Below are positions 1 to 9,011 of a stretch of 64,000 nucleotides of DNA, one piece after another. Origin of the DNA: an uncultured Chryseobacterium sp. (GTDB lineage: Bacteria; Bacteroidota; Bacteroidia; Flavobacteriales; Weeksellaceae); NCBI GenBank assembly GCA_913778275.1, contig CAJYWN010000013.1:1-64000 (forward strand). The letters are read 5' to 3'. The notes below the pieces were generated by a model that was not told the DNA's origin, did not search any database, and saw nothing but the letters and a program-made list of their open reading frames with translations. Each line of letters opens with the position of its first letter. The stretch's first letter is position 1. The position numbers and the translations under genes were made by a program.

Positions 1-59
1 AAAAATTCTTCGTTATTTTGCACTCTCAAATATTATAGTACAAATAAGAACATCGAGAT

Positions 60-299
60 ATGTCAAGAATTTGCCAAATAACAGGAAAGCGTGCAATGGT
101 TGGTAACAACGTTTCTCACGCTAATAATAAAACGAAGCGTCGTTTTGAAATTAACTTATTGGAGAAGAAGTTTTACCTTCCGGAGCAAGATAAGCACGTA
201 ACACTGAAAGTATCAGCTCATGGATTGAGAGTGATTAACAAGATTGGAATCGAGGAAGCTCTGGAAAGAGCAACTAGAAACGGATTGATTAAAAAGTAA
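60..299 (+). CDS. rpmB: 50S ribosomal protein L28
   Basis: The 79-residue product begins [20 protein letters not shown], the usual L28 N-terminus, and has the length normal for Bacteroidota L28. It is a structural protein of the large ribosomal subunit. It leads a tight run with rpmG (7 nt gap) and a DUF4295 gene, the usual Flavobacteriia order. The ATG at 60 fits the family start. Confidence 0.97.
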   Translation: MSRICQITGKRAMVGNNVSHANNKTKRRFEINLLEKKFYLPEQDKHVTLKVSAHGLRVINKIGIEEALERATRNGLIKK

Positions 300-306
300 T
301 TGAATC

Positions 307-489
307 ATGGCAAAAAAAGGAAACAGAGTTCAAGTAATCCTTGAATGTACAGAGCATAAAGAAAGCGGTATGCCGGGAATGTCGAGATACATTTCTACAA
401 AGAATAAAAAGAACACCACTGAAAGACTGGAGTTGAAAAAATACAACCCTGTTCTTAAGAAAGTAACTGTTCACAAAGAAATCAAGTAA
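307..489 (+). CDS. rpmG: 50S ribosomal protein L33
   Basis: The 60-residue product starts [17 protein letters not shown] and ends VTVHKEIK, matching bacterial L33. It lies 7 nt after rpmB and 20 nt before the DUF4295 gene, so the three are probably one transcript. It retains a single Cys (in LECTEH) and lacks the four-Cys zinc site, so it is the zinc-free form. Large-subunit structural protein. Confidence 0.96.
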   Translation: MAKKGNRVQVILECTEHKESGMPGMSRYISTKNKKNTTERLELKKYNPVLKKVTVHKEIK

Positions 490-509
490 TTATTAAAATA
501 TAATTTACC

Positions 510-659
510 ATGGCAAAGAAAGTAGTAGCAACCCTACAAACCGGGTCTAAAAAAATGACCAAAGTGGTGAAAATGGTTAAGTCTTCCAAGTCAGGAGCTT
601 ACATTTTTGAAGAAAAAGTAATGAATGCAGACGAAGTAGACGGTTATTTGAAAAAATAA
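510..659 (+). CDS. DUF4295 small basic protein, probably ribosome-associated
   Basis: A 49-residue ORF starting MAKKVVATLQTGSKKMTKVV and ending VDGYLKK. It is Lys-rich and found after rpmG throughout the Bacteroidota as DUF4295. From memory, a protein of this kind was resolved in the Flavobacterium johnsoniae ribosome and named bL38; I cannot confirm that identity here. The position in the L28-L33 operon and the basic composition support a ribosomal role. The ATG at 510 lies 20 nt after the rpmG stop. Confidence 0.85.
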   Translation: MAKKVVATLQTGSKKMTKVVKMVKSSKSGAYIFEEKVMNADEVDGYLKK

Positions 660-680
660 TCTACACTTTATTTACAATAT

Positions 681-713
681 AAAAAACTACTCAGCTTTTG
701 GGTAGTTTTTTTG
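681..713 (+). terminator. Rho-independent terminator after the rpmB-rpmG-DUF4295 operon
   Basis: The arms AACTAC and GTAGTT surround a short loop and are followed by an uninterrupted T run. It sits 20 nt after the DUF4295 stop, separating the ribosomal genes from ftsY. Confidence 0.8.
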
Positions 714-714
714 T

Positions 715-722
715 TATCTTTG
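715..722 (+). promoter_or_regulatory. TAnnTTTG -7 box upstream of ftsY
   Basis: TATCTTTG matches the Bacteroidota -7 consensus TAnnTTTG. The nearest TTG upstream is 14 nt away, shorter than usual, so the -33 element is unclear. The box is about 100 nt before the ftsY start. Confidence 0.5.
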
Positions 723-824
723 CTTTAATCTAGCTGAAAGCCAGAAGCTGGGCCGGAAGTTGTACAAACTTCAGGCTTCCATCATCCCGCTTCCATCATT
801 AATTAAATTCCGTAATTCATAAAG

Positions 825-1778
825 ATGAGTTGGTTTAAAAAAATTTTTAAAAAAGAAGAGAAAGAAACATTAGACAGAGGATTGGAAAAATCCAGTCAGG
901 GCTTTTTCGAAAAAATGACAAAAGCCGTAGTCGGTAAAAGCAAAGTAGACGACGAGGTTCTGGATGACCTTGAAGAAATACTTATTGCCTCCGATGTCGG
1001 TGCCTCTACAACCATCAAAATCATAGAAAGAATTGAAGAGCGTGTCGCAAGAGACAAATATGTAAGTGTAAATGAATTAGACAAAATTCTTCGTGAGGAA
1101 ATTTCCGGCTTACTGCTGGAAAACCCTCATGCAGGAACAGGAAATATAGATACATCCAAAAAACCTTATGTCATTATGGTTGTGGGAGTAAACGGTGTAG
1201 GAAAAACAACAACCATCGGTAAGCTGGCTCACCAGTTTACATCAGAAGGTAAAAAGGTGGTTTTAGGAGCCGCAGATACATTCCGTGCTGCAGCAGTGGA
1301 TCAGCTTGTTATCTGGAGCGAGAGAGTGGGCGTACCCATCGTAAAACAGGAAATGGGATCAGACCCTGCTTCCGTAGCTTTTGATACAGTGCAAAGTGCA
1401 GTTGCACAACATGCAGATGTGGTCATCATCGATACCGCAGGAAGGCTTCACAATAAAATCAACCTGATGAATGAGCTTTCCAAAATCAAAAGAGTGATGC
1501 AAAAAGTAATTCCGGATGCTCCTCATGAAGTTCTATTGGTTCTAGACGGTTCTACCGGACAAAACGCTTTCGAGCAGGCCAAACAGTTCACCGCCGCTAC
1601 GGAAGTTAGTGCTTTAGCAGTCACAAAACTAGACGGAACGGCAAAAGGCGGTGTGGTAATCGGCATTTCAGATCAGTTCCAGATTCCTGTGAAATATATA
1701 GGGGTCGGCGAAAAGATGCAGGACCTGCAATTATTTAATGGTACAGAGTTTGTAGATTCATTTTTCAAGAAGAGATGA
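825..1778 (+). CDS. ftsY: Signal recognition particle receptor FtsY
   Basis: A 317-residue SRP GTPase of the inner membrane that docks the SRP-ribosome complex at the translocon. The N domain covers about residues 20-100. The NG GTPase domain carries the P-loop GVNGVGKTTT (121-130), DTFRAAA (151-157), DTAGR (203-207) and TKLDGTAKGG (267-276). The acidic A domain of E. coli FtsY is absent and only a short Lys/Glu-rich amphipathic start remains, as is usual in Bacteroidota. It follows the ribosomal operon behind a terminator and has its own -7 box. Confidence 0.97.
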   Translation: MSWFKKIFKKEEKETLDRGLEKSSQGFFEKMTKAVVGKSKVDDEVLDDLEEILIASDVGASTTIKIIERIEERVARDKYVSVNELDKILREEISGLLLENPHAGTGNIDTSKKPYVIMVVGVNGVGKTTTIGKLAHQFTSEGKKVVLGAADTFRAAAVDQLVIWSERVGVPIVKQEMGSDPASVAFDTVQSAVAQHADVVIIDTAGRLHNKINLMNELSKIKRVMQKVIPDAPHEVLLVLDGSTGQNAFEQAKQFTAATEVSALAVTKLDGTAKGGVVIGISDQFQIPVKYIGVGEKMQDLQLFNGTEFVDSFFKKR

Positions 1779-1848
1779 TGTAACAATCATGTTTTCCCAA
1801 GATCAGCAATAAACCAAACTTAAATATTAACATTAAAAAAATGCAGCT

Positions 1849-2115
1849 ATGGGATTTTTAACATGGATTATTTTCGGACTATTAGCCGGAGCACTTGCTA
1901 AAGCGATAATGCCAGGAAAACAGGGAGGCGGAATGCTTGTCACTATGATTCTGGGTATCATCGGCGCTTTTATTGGAGGAGCAATAGGCGTTTATGTACT
2001 TCATTGGGGAGATGTAGATTCTTTCTGGAATTTCAGAAGCTGGATCTTAGCCATCGGAGGAGCTTTAATTGTTCTGTGGATCTACGGAATGCTAACAAGG
2101 GAAACCAGAGCTTAG
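1849..2115 (+). CDS. GlsB/YeaQ/YmgE-type small membrane protein
   Basis: An 88-residue protein with three hydrophobic segments (about 3-20, 28-48 and 62-82) and the Gly-rich pattern GLLAGALAKAIMPGKQGGG of the transglycosylase-associated family. The family is linked to stress responses in other bacteria, but its biochemical function is not established. It lies 70 nt after ftsY and ends before a strong bidirectional hairpin. Confidence 0.9.
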   Translation: MGFLTWIIFGLLAGALAKAIMPGKQGGGMLVTMILGIIGAFIGGAIGVYVLHWGDVDSFWNFRSWILAIGGALIVLWIYGMLTRETRA

Positions 2116-2127
2116 CTAATAAAAATT

Positions 2128-2161
2128 AAAACGGCGGATTTGAAATTCAAATCCGCCGTTT
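2128..2161. terminator. Bidirectional terminator between the YeaQ-like gene and sppA
   Basis: A near-perfect palindrome, AAACGGCGGATTTGAA paired with TTCAAATCCGCCGTTT. It is A/T-flanked on both sides and sits between convergent genes, so it can serve both strands. Confidence 0.88.
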
Positions 2162-2177
2162 CTTTGTACAATATAAT

Positions 2178-3935
2178 TTAGTTAATTTTTATCTGGTAAG
2201 GCATTTCCATTTTTATTTCAGACTGCAGCTTTCTCTTTTCGGTAACCTGCTGAAGGATTTCATAATTTGATTTTCCAATCTTATTTTTAATTACTCTTGC
2301 TGAAATTTCGTCCTCATTCAAATCATTAAAAATCTGCTCGAAAGGCGTCATGCTCTTCGGATATGAAGCCACGCCGTACGACTTTAATCCTGCTTTCTGC
2401 GCGGCAAATTTTATGGCATCATTTAAGGTTCCCAGTTCATCTACAAGGCCTATTTGCTTAGCTCTTGTTCCGCTCCATACTCTTCCGCCACCAATGTTGT
2501 CAATCTGCTCAAAAGTCTGTTTCCTGTTTTGCGTCACAAAATGTACAAACCTTTTGTAGGTACCTTCCACACTTCTTGTAATAAGACTAACTCCGTACGG
2601 TGTGACACCATTTAAAGAAGAATAATACTGAGAATTGGCATTTGTAGAAACAATATCGGAACGGATTCCGTTTTTATTGGCAATGTCTTTGAAATAAGGA
2701 ATTACACCGAAGACACCTATTGAACCTGTTAATGTATTTGGTTCAGAGTAAATCTTATCTGCTGCCATCGCAATATAATAGCCTCCGGATGCAGCGTAAT
2801 CTCCGAAAGAAACGATTAAAGGCTTTTTCTTTTTTAACTGCTGAAGTTCGAAAAGAATCTCATCAGAAGCATTTGCGCTTCCTCCGGGAGAATTAATTCG
2901 GAATACCACCGCTTTTACTTTATCGTTATCCTGAAGATCTTTAATGTATTTGATATATTTTTCAGAGTGGATGTCGTTGTATTCATCTCCTCCATAGATA
3001 GAGCCTGAAGCATACAAAACAGCAACTTTATCCCCGGATTTTTCATCATCAGAATAAGAAGCAATGTATTTTCCTAAAGAAATTTTATTTAATTTCTCAT
3101 CATCCTTTAGACTCAGCTTTGATTTGATTAATCGATCATATTCTGTTTTCTGGATCAGCTTGTCTGCCAGTCTATATTTCAATCCTAATTCAGGAATCAT
3201 CCCGTAAAGACTGTCTACAACTGTTCTGAAAGCAGCCGTATCAATTTTTCTGGATGCCGCCATTTTAGAAGACGTGTTTTTCCAGATATCATTCAGCAGC
3301 GTACTGAGCTGTTCTTTATTTTCTGGCGAAATATCGTTTCTCAGGAATGGCTCTACCGCAGATTTAAATTTTCCGTGACGGATCACTTCAACCCCGATAC
3401 CATATTTATCTGCAAAATCCTTGAAAAAGGTTACCTCGGTAGCAAGCCCTTTCAGTTCGATCATTCCTGACGGATTCAGATAATAGTGATCGGCAACAGA
3501 TCCCAAGTAATATGAAGCCTGTGACACCGTATTTCCATATGCATATACAAACTTTCCGCTTTTCTTAAAATCTGCAATAGCATTTCTGAGATCATCAATC
3601 TGGGTAACCCCGGCATTAAGATCATCAGCTTCTATACTGATCCCTCTGATGTTATCATCAGTTTTGGCTTTATTAATTGCCTCAATGGCATCATAAATCA
3701 AAACATTCTTATTCTGATCGCCGATTTCAAATAAACCTCGCTGCTCTTCAGTGGGGCTGTCGATAATATTGGTTTTTAGATTAATGGTGAGTACGGAATT
3801 CTTTTTTACAACTACAGACTTTTCATTTCCCATAGCGCTGAAGACCAGCATTATGATGAAAAAGAAGAAAAATACGGCACATAATATGACAATAGCCACT
3901 ATATTTGCCAGTACATTTTTAAAAAAACTTTTCAT
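2178..3935 (-). CDS. sppA: Signal peptide peptidase SppA, long (67 kDa) form
   Basis: A 585-residue inner-membrane serine protease that degrades cleaved signal peptides. One N-terminal TM segment (about 8-30) is followed by two tandem S49 domains, the arrangement of the E. coli-type enzyme. The nucleophile motif YAASGGYYIAMAAD lies in the C-terminal half and the GKFKSAVEPF segment carries the candidate catalytic Lys in the N-terminal half. I start at the ATG at 3935; an in-frame TTG at 3953 would add six residues but overlaps the folK leader. It is divergent from folK with only 19 nt between starts. Confidence 0.94.
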   Translation of the reverse strand: MKSFFKNVLANIVAIVILCAVFFFFFIIMLVFSAMGNEKSVVVKKNSVLTINLKTNIIDSPTEEQRGLFEIGDQNKNVLIYDAIEAINKAKTDDNIRGISIEADDLNAGVTQIDDLRNAIADFKKSGKFVYAYGNTVSQASYYLGSVADHYYLNPSGMIELKGLATEVTFFKDFADKYGIGVEVIRHGKFKSAVEPFLRNDISPENKEQLSTLLNDIWKNTSSKMAASRKIDTAAFRTVVDSLYGMIPELGLKYRLADKLIQKTEYDRLIKSKLSLKDDEKLNKISLGKYIASYSDDEKSGDKVAVLYASGSIYGGDEYNDIHSEKYIKYIKDLQDNDKVKAVVFRINSPGGSANASDEILFELQQLKKKKPLIVSFGDYAASGGYYIAMAADKIYSEPNTLTGSIGVFGVIPYFKDIANKNGIRSDIVSTNANSQYYSSLNGVTPYGVSLITRSVEGTYKRFVHFVTQNRKQTFEQIDNIGGGRVWSGTRAKQIGLVDELGTLNDAIKFAAQKAGLKSYGVASYPKSMTPFEQIFNDLNEDEISARVIKNKIGKSNYEILQQVTEKRKLQSEIKMEMPYQIKIN

Positions 3936-3954
3936 AAAACAATCATTTTTCAAT

Positions 3955-4371
3955 ATGTCGCAACATAAAGTCGTTTTGTTACTTGGAAGTAATCTTGGAG
4001 ATCAAAAAAAAAATTTGCAGACCGCTCTCGATAAAATAAAGAATGCCGGAATTGACATAATGAAAGTAAGTGATTTTTTGACATCCGAACCTGTGGAATT
4101 TGCCAGTTCCAATATTTTTTGTAATATTGCATCAATAATATTCACACATCTTTCACCATTTCAGCTTCTTACCCTTGTAAAAAGTATTGAAGCGGAGATG
4201 GGTAGAACAAACGATTCTGCTGCAACCGGAGGACATACTGACAGAATTATTGATATAGATATCGTTATGTTCAATGAAATAAAATTTATATCAGAAAGAC
4301 TAAAAATCCCTCATCAAAAACATCTTTCTGAAAGAGAATTTTCAAGAATATTATTAAAAGATTTTATCTGA
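3955..4371 (+). CDS. folK: 2-amino-4-hydroxy-6-hydroxymethyldihydropteridine pyrophosphokinase (HPPK)
   Basis: A 138-residue folate biosynthesis enzyme that transfers pyrophosphate from ATP to 6-hydroxymethyl-dihydropterin. The family start LLLGSNLGDQKKNL and the metal-binding segment RIIDIDIVMFN are present, although the usual GPRxIDIDIL is altered to TDRIIDIDIV. The ATG at 3955 is preferred over an upstream in-frame extension at 3751, because that extension would translate through sppA and is not HPPK-like. Transcription must start within or next to the sppA 5' end. Confidence 0.93.
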   Translation: MSQHKVVLLLGSNLGDQKKNLQTALDKIKNAGIDIMKVSDFLTSEPVEFASSNIFCNIASIIFTHLSPFQLLTLVKSIEAEMGRTNDSAATGGHTDRIIDIDIVMFNEIKFISERLKIPHQKHLSEREFSRILLKDFI

Positions 4372-4392
4372 AAAAACATAAAAACATATTGT

Positions 4393-5505
4393 ATGAAATT
4401 AAGTTTATTGTTATTGGCCGCAATGCCTGTTGCAATGTATGCGCAGGACAGTATTGCTGTCACCTCTAATGATATGTATCCCAATACATTTTCTTCGGGT
4501 TCTGCTAATGTGCAACCTTTCGATAATACATCCAGACGATTTAATGACTGGTCGGTATCGATAGGCGGAGGTGCTGCATTTATGGTTCACTCAGACCTTA
4601 AATCCATCACAGATCAAAAAATTAACTGGGGATATAATTCGTATATAAGTCTGGATAAACAGATCTCTCATGTTTTTGGAATAAGTCTTATATACCAAAG
4701 AGGTGAAACAACGCAGAAAGCACGGCTGGAAGGAGCTGCCGGCATAGCTGCGGGAGTTGGGGAAGCAAAAACGAAATATAATCAGATTGCTTTAATGGGT
4801 GATATTAATTTTTCAAATCTTTTGAGAAGAGTTGATAATCATTCTCCCTACAGATGGGCACTACACGGGTATGCAGGAATCGGTGTCATGAACTACAACA
4901 CATCATTACATGACAACAATGAGTTCAGATGGAGCACCATTCCGGCAAGAATTCCCTTATTTATTAATCAGAAGCTGGATATAAACTCTCTTTACTATCA
5001 ATTGGGACTTGGCGTAAAATATAATGTTTCCAAGCTTATTGATATTGAAGCAAGAACGATGTATATCATCAGTGGAGACGACGAGTTCGACGGTGGCGGA
5101 TATGCAGGCCCGGGAGACTACGATCCCAGCTCCGCAGTTTCTAAATATAACATGATCAATAAAAGAAGATCAGATAATGCATGGACTGTAAACCTTGGTC
5201 TTTCTTTCAAGCTAGGAAAACATGCAACTCATCTTGCATGGCACGATCCTCTTCAGGAAGCTTACTACAGAGCCTATGTTCTTGAAAACAAAAGCCCTGA
5301 ACTGGTAGTATGTGAAAAAGGTGATGCAGATAACGATGGCGTATGTGACGACTGGGACAGACAACCCGACACTCCGTCTGGAGCAAGAGTTGATGGAGCG
5401 GGCGTTGCGCTGGATATGGATCTGGATGGCGTGATAGATCTGCATGACAAGTGTGTAACCGTACCGGGACCTGTTGAAAGCCAGGGTTGCCCTACCAATA
5501 AATAA
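4393..5505 (+). CDS. OmpA-like outer-membrane barrel with calcium-repeat tail but no peptidoglycan domain
   Basis: 370 residues: a signal peptide (about 1-17, ending MYAQ), a beta-barrel-like region (about 45-280), then a thrombospondin type 3-like segment with DADNDGVCDDWD and DMDLDGVIDLHDKC. The protein stops at GPVESQGCPTNK, where its downstream paralogue continues into an OmpA C-terminal domain. It is therefore a barrel without the peptidoglycan-binding module. 29 nt separate it from the paralogue and the two probably share a transcript. Function unknown; outer-membrane structure is inferred. Confidence 0.85.
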   Translation: MKLSLLLLAAMPVAMYAQDSIAVTSNDMYPNTFSSGSANVQPFDNTSRRFNDWSVSIGGGAAFMVHSDLKSITDQKINWGYNSYISLDKQISHVFGISLIYQRGETTQKARLEGAAGIAAGVGEAKTKYNQIALMGDINFSNLLRRVDNHSPYRWALHGYAGIGVMNYNTSLHDNNEFRWSTIPARIPLFINQKLDINSLYYQLGLGVKYNVSKLIDIEARTMYIISGDDEFDGGGYAGPGDYDPSSAVSKYNMINKRRSDNAWTVNLGLSFKLGKHATHLAWHDPLQEAYYRAYVLENKSPELVVCEKGDADNDGVCDDWDRQPDTPSGARVDGAGVALDMDLDGVIDLHDKCVTVPGPVESQGCPTNK

Positions 5506-5534
5506 CTATTATTAAATAACTAAAAAAAATACAT

Positions 5535-6992
5535 ATGAAATTAAGTTTAGCAATTGTTGCATTAGCATTAGCTGTTCCCGCAACAGGCTTTGCACAAGAC
5601 TCAACAGCAGTCTATTCAGGCAGAGAATATCCCAATACATTCTCTTCAGGTTCTGCGAATATTTCCCCGTTTACAAATAAATCAAAAAGATTCAATGATT
5701 GGGCAATTTCATTTGGTGCCGGCGTACCATTGGTTCAATCTGCAGACTTAACATCCATAAAAAACGGTAACGGTAAAGACTTATTTGGTTATTCCGCATA
5801 CGTAAGTATCGATAAAGCTATTACCCATGCATTTGGTATTAATTTACAATACGACAGAGGAGAAACCAGACAGGGATGGTTCAATACAAAAAAAGACGCA
5901 CCTGCCAATGCTTCGGCTAATCAGCAGGTTGGCGCAAGAACACAGTATGATGCCATTTCATTGATTGGAGATATTAATTTTTCCAATCTTTTCAGAAGGG
6001 TGGACAACCACTCCCCTTACAGATGGGCTTTACATGGATATGCAGGACTAGGAACTTTAGCATACCGTGCTTATCAAAAAGACGAAACAGGAGACAGGAT
6101 GGTAGCTGAAGTTAAACCATTTAGGCTGGGCTCCATGTTCGCACAGGCTGGTGCCGGTCTTAAATTTAAGGTAAACAGAAGAATTGATCTTGAAGGAAGA
6201 GTGATGTACGCTATTACAGGTGATGATGAGTTCGATGGCGGCGGTAATAAATATAGCGCTATCAATCAGCAAGAAGAACAGGTGTCCGATAATTTCTTCA
6301 ATGCAACATTAGGGCTTTCATTGAAATTAGGGAAACACGAATCTCACGTGATGTGGCATGATCCGCTTCAGGAAATGTATTATAAGCTTGATGTTTTGGC
6401 CAGTAAAAACCAGGAGATTGAAGTATGTAAAAAAGGGGATCTTGATAACGACGGCGTATGTGATGACTGGGACAGACAACTTGACACCCCTTCAGGAGCA
6501 AGAGTAGACGGTGCAGGTATAGCGCTTGACACTGATCTTGACGGTGTAATTGATCTTTATGATAAATGTGTAACCGTTCCGGGACCGGTTGAAAATAACG
6601 GTTGTCCTACAAAATCAGATTCTAATGGAACTGTTATTGACAGTACCGTGGCATTAGAAGGCATTGAGTTTGATTTAAATTCAGACCGAATTTTGCCATC
6701 CAATACACCTATTTTGAATAATGCGGTCAATTATATTAACTCTTCAAACGGAACATATACGGTAATCGGAGCAACAGATACAAGGGCTTCTGACACGTAT
6801 AACCAAAAATTATCCGAAAGAAGGGCCAACAATGTTAAAGATTATTTAATTAAAAACGGTGTTCAGTCGGATAAATTACATGCAGAAGGAAGAGGTGAGA
6901 AAGACCTTAAATATCCTGAATGTAACCCAGCTACAAAATGCCCTGAATGGAAAAACAGAGCCAACAGAAGAGTTTATTTTGAAGCTAAATAA
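5535..6992 (+). CDS. OmpA family outer-membrane protein
   Basis: 485 residues: a signal peptide (about 1-20), a beta-barrel region, a calcium-binding type 3 repeat linker, and an OmpA/MotB C-terminal domain (about 375-485) with the motif YNQKLSERRANNVKDYL and the final NRRVYFE. It should span the outer membrane and bind peptidoglycan. The N-terminal 370 residues closely resemble the preceding gene, showing a tandem duplication. A strong terminator follows at 7021. Confidence 0.93.
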   Translation: MKLSLAIVALALAVPATGFAQDSTAVYSGREYPNTFSSGSANISPFTNKSKRFNDWAISFGAGVPLVQSADLTSIKNGNGKDLFGYSAYVSIDKAITHAFGINLQYDRGETRQGWFNTKKDAPANASANQQVGARTQYDAISLIGDINFSNLFRRVDNHSPYRWALHGYAGLGTLAYRAYQKDETGDRMVAEVKPFRLGSMFAQAGAGLKFKVNRRIDLEGRVMYAITGDDEFDGGGNKYSAINQQEEQVSDNFFNATLGLSLKLGKHESHVMWHDPLQEMYYKLDVLASKNQEIEVCKKGDLDNDGVCDDWDRQLDTPSGARVDGAGIALDTDLDGVIDLYDKCVTVPGPVENNGCPTKSDSNGTVIDSTVALEGIEFDLNSDRILPSNTPILNNAVNYINSSNGTYTVIGATDTRASDTYNQKLSERRANNVKDYLIKNGVQSDKLHAEGRGEKDLKYPECNPATKCPEWKNRANRRVYFEAK

Positions 6993-7020
6993 CAGAGTAA
7001 TTTTATCAATAATATAAAGT

Positions 7021-7041
7021 CACGCCATGCGTGGCTTTTTT
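7021..7041 (+). terminator. Terminator after the OmpA pair
   Basis: CACGC-cat-GCGTG stem followed by seven T residues, 28 nt after the OmpA stop. Confidence 0.8.
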
Positions 7042-7069
7042 TGTCAGCGAGTTTCACTATTTTTATCCC

Positions 7070-8971
7070 ATGATTTCCCAACAAGATTTTCAAGAATTAA
7101 AATTTAAAACCTTACAATATTTTTGGGGTTATGATACCTTCCGGGATTCTCAGGAAGCCATTATTGATTCTGTAATTAATGAAAAAGACACACTCGTTCT
7201 TTTGCCGACCGGTGCGGGAAAATCTCTCTGTTATCAACTGCCCGCATTACTAAAAGAAGGAACATGCCTTGTTATTTCACCGCTTCTCGCGCTAATGAAA
7301 GATCAGGTAAGTCAGTTGAAATCAAGAGGAATCGAAGCCGAATATTTGTCTTCCGAACTGGATGAATACGATGCAGAAGGTATTTATGACCGGTGTAAAG
7401 AGGGATTGACAAAGCTACTTTACATTTCCCCAGAAAGATTAACCAATAAGCAGTTTCTTCAGAATATCGAAGAAATTCAGATGTCTTTTATTGCGGTGGA
7501 CGAAGCGCACTGTATTTCAGAATGGGGCCAGGATTTTAGACCAAGTTATCAGAACATTAAAGAGTTCAGAAGAAACAATCCTAAAATTCCTTGTTTAGCA
7601 TTAACCGCAACCGCAACACCAAAAGTTTTGGAGGAAATCAAAGCAAAGCTTGATCTTAAAAATCCACAGCTTTTTCAAAGAAGCTTCAAAAGGGATAATA
7701 TCAGAATTTTCACAGAAGAAGTCTCCGATAAATTCCAGAAAATTTATGACATCCTTAAGTTTACCAAACAGTCCGGAATTATTTATGTCAGAACAAGAAA
7801 AGAAGCCGAACTGCTCAGTGAATTTTTACAGAAAAACCAATTAAAAAACGTCGATTTTTTTCACGCAGGGCTTACCACAAAAGAAAAAAATGCCAAACAA
7901 ACCATCTGGAATAACAGTGACAACCAAGTTCTTATCTCCACCAACGCCTTTGGTATGGGGATCGATAAAGACAATGTTCGTTTTGTGATTCACTATTCCC
8001 CTGCTCCTTCCATTGAAAATTATTACCAGGAAATCGGAAGAGCCGGAAGAGATGGTGAAGAAAGTTTTGCCTTCTTGCTCTGGAACAGTCAGGAACTCTC
8101 TAATTTTGATGATATCCTAAAGAACCAGACACCTGGTAAAGCTGAATTCTTAAAGATCCTCACCTACCTCTACTCTATTTTCCAGGTAGCAGAATTTGAA
8201 ATGCCTGAAAAGGTTTTTGAGCTTAATTTAAATGGAATTCAAAACTTTACAAAACTTTCATCAGCCAAAATTAAAAATGTCCTCAATTTTCTTCATAATC
8301 AGGAAATTGTTTATTTTAATGATCAGAAAAGCCTTTCCTCTCTTCAGCTTCTGATGCAGGCGGATGAAATTGACCAGCTTCCGCATAAGGATGCTTATTT
8401 TATTGAGCTGATGCTTCGTACCATTTCAGGCATCACAACGCATAAAGTAATGTTCAGCGAACAGCAGGTAAGCAATAAGATCGGGGTGAGTGTTCATTTA
8501 ATTAAAGAAAGACTGAAAGAGCTTCAGCAGAAAGGATATGTAGAATATGTTGACGGGACATTATCCAGTATTAAATTTTTAAAGCCCAGAGACGAAAGGC
8601 TTAATCATTCGCAGTATTGGAAACTCTTTGAACATATTCAGAAAAATAAAATCCAGAAATGGGAAGAAATGAAATTTTACATCGAGGACAACCGCTACTG
8701 TAAAATGAAACTCATCCTTACTTACTTCGGTGAAAAAAAATCTAAAAACTGCGGAAAATGTTCGGTGTGCGAAAGTAACAGGCAGTCTATTTTCGGAAAG
8801 AATATCTCTGGCGAAATCATTCAGGTGCTTGCTAAAAAGCCTTGTACCATAGAGGAAATTTCCATCCAGCTGAATTATCATCCTAAAGAAAATATCCTGG
8901 AAACTCTTATTTATTTACTAGATTCCGGTAAAGTGAAAATGCTCAATTTCAGAACGTATGCTTTAGCTTAG
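7070..8971 (+). CDS. recQ: ATP-dependent DNA helicase RecQ
   Basis: A 633-residue 3'-5' helicase for recombination and repair. Visible motifs are Walker A LPTGAGKSLCYQ (near 46-57), DEAH (144-147), TATATPKV, and motif VI YYQEIGRAGRDG. The RecQ zinc site is in the C-terminal region (YCKM...CGKCSVC). No HRDC domain is evident. I use the ATG at 7070; an in-frame GTG at 7031 lies inside the preceding terminator hairpin and is unlikely. fmt follows 40 nt downstream with its own -7 box. Confidence 0.95.
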   Translation: MISQQDFQELKFKTLQYFWGYDTFRDSQEAIIDSVINEKDTLVLLPTGAGKSLCYQLPALLKEGTCLVISPLLALMKDQVSQLKSRGIEAEYLSSELDEYDAEGIYDRCKEGLTKLLYISPERLTNKQFLQNIEEIQMSFIAVDEAHCISEWGQDFRPSYQNIKEFRRNNPKIPCLALTATATPKVLEEIKAKLDLKNPQLFQRSFKRDNIRIFTEEVSDKFQKIYDILKFTKQSGIIYVRTRKEAELLSEFLQKNQLKNVDFFHAGLTTKEKNAKQTIWNNSDNQVLISTNAFGMGIDKDNVRFVIHYSPAPSIENYYQEIGRAGRDGEESFAFLLWNSQELSNFDDILKNQTPGKAEFLKILTYLYSIFQVAEFEMPEKVFELNLNGIQNFTKLSSAKIKNVLNFLHNQEIVYFNDQKSLSSLQLLMQADEIDQLPHKDAYFIELMLRTISGITTHKVMFSEQQVSNKIGVSVHLIKERLKELQQKGYVEYVDGTLSSIKFLKPRDERLNHSQYWKLFEHIQKNKIQKWEEMKFYIEDNRYCKMKLILTYFGEKKSKNCGKCSVCESNRQSIFGKNISGEIIQVLAKKPCTIEEISIQLNYHPKENILETLIYLLDSGKVKMLNFRTYALA

Positions 8972-8999
8972 TTTATATCTGATTTATCGATAAACAGCT

Positions 9000-9007
9000 T
9001 ATCTTTG
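9000..9007 (+). promoter_or_regulatory. TAnnTTTG -7 box of fmt
   Basis: TATCTTTG sits 5 nt before the fmt ATG, so the transcript would be nearly leaderless. No TTG is seen at the expected -33 spacing. Confidence 0.4.
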
Positions 9008-9011
9008 CAGC

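Noticed and set aside
3751..3954. An N-terminal extension of folK
   Set aside because: The extension overlaps sppA antisense and is unlike HPPK; the ATG at 3955 gives the family start.
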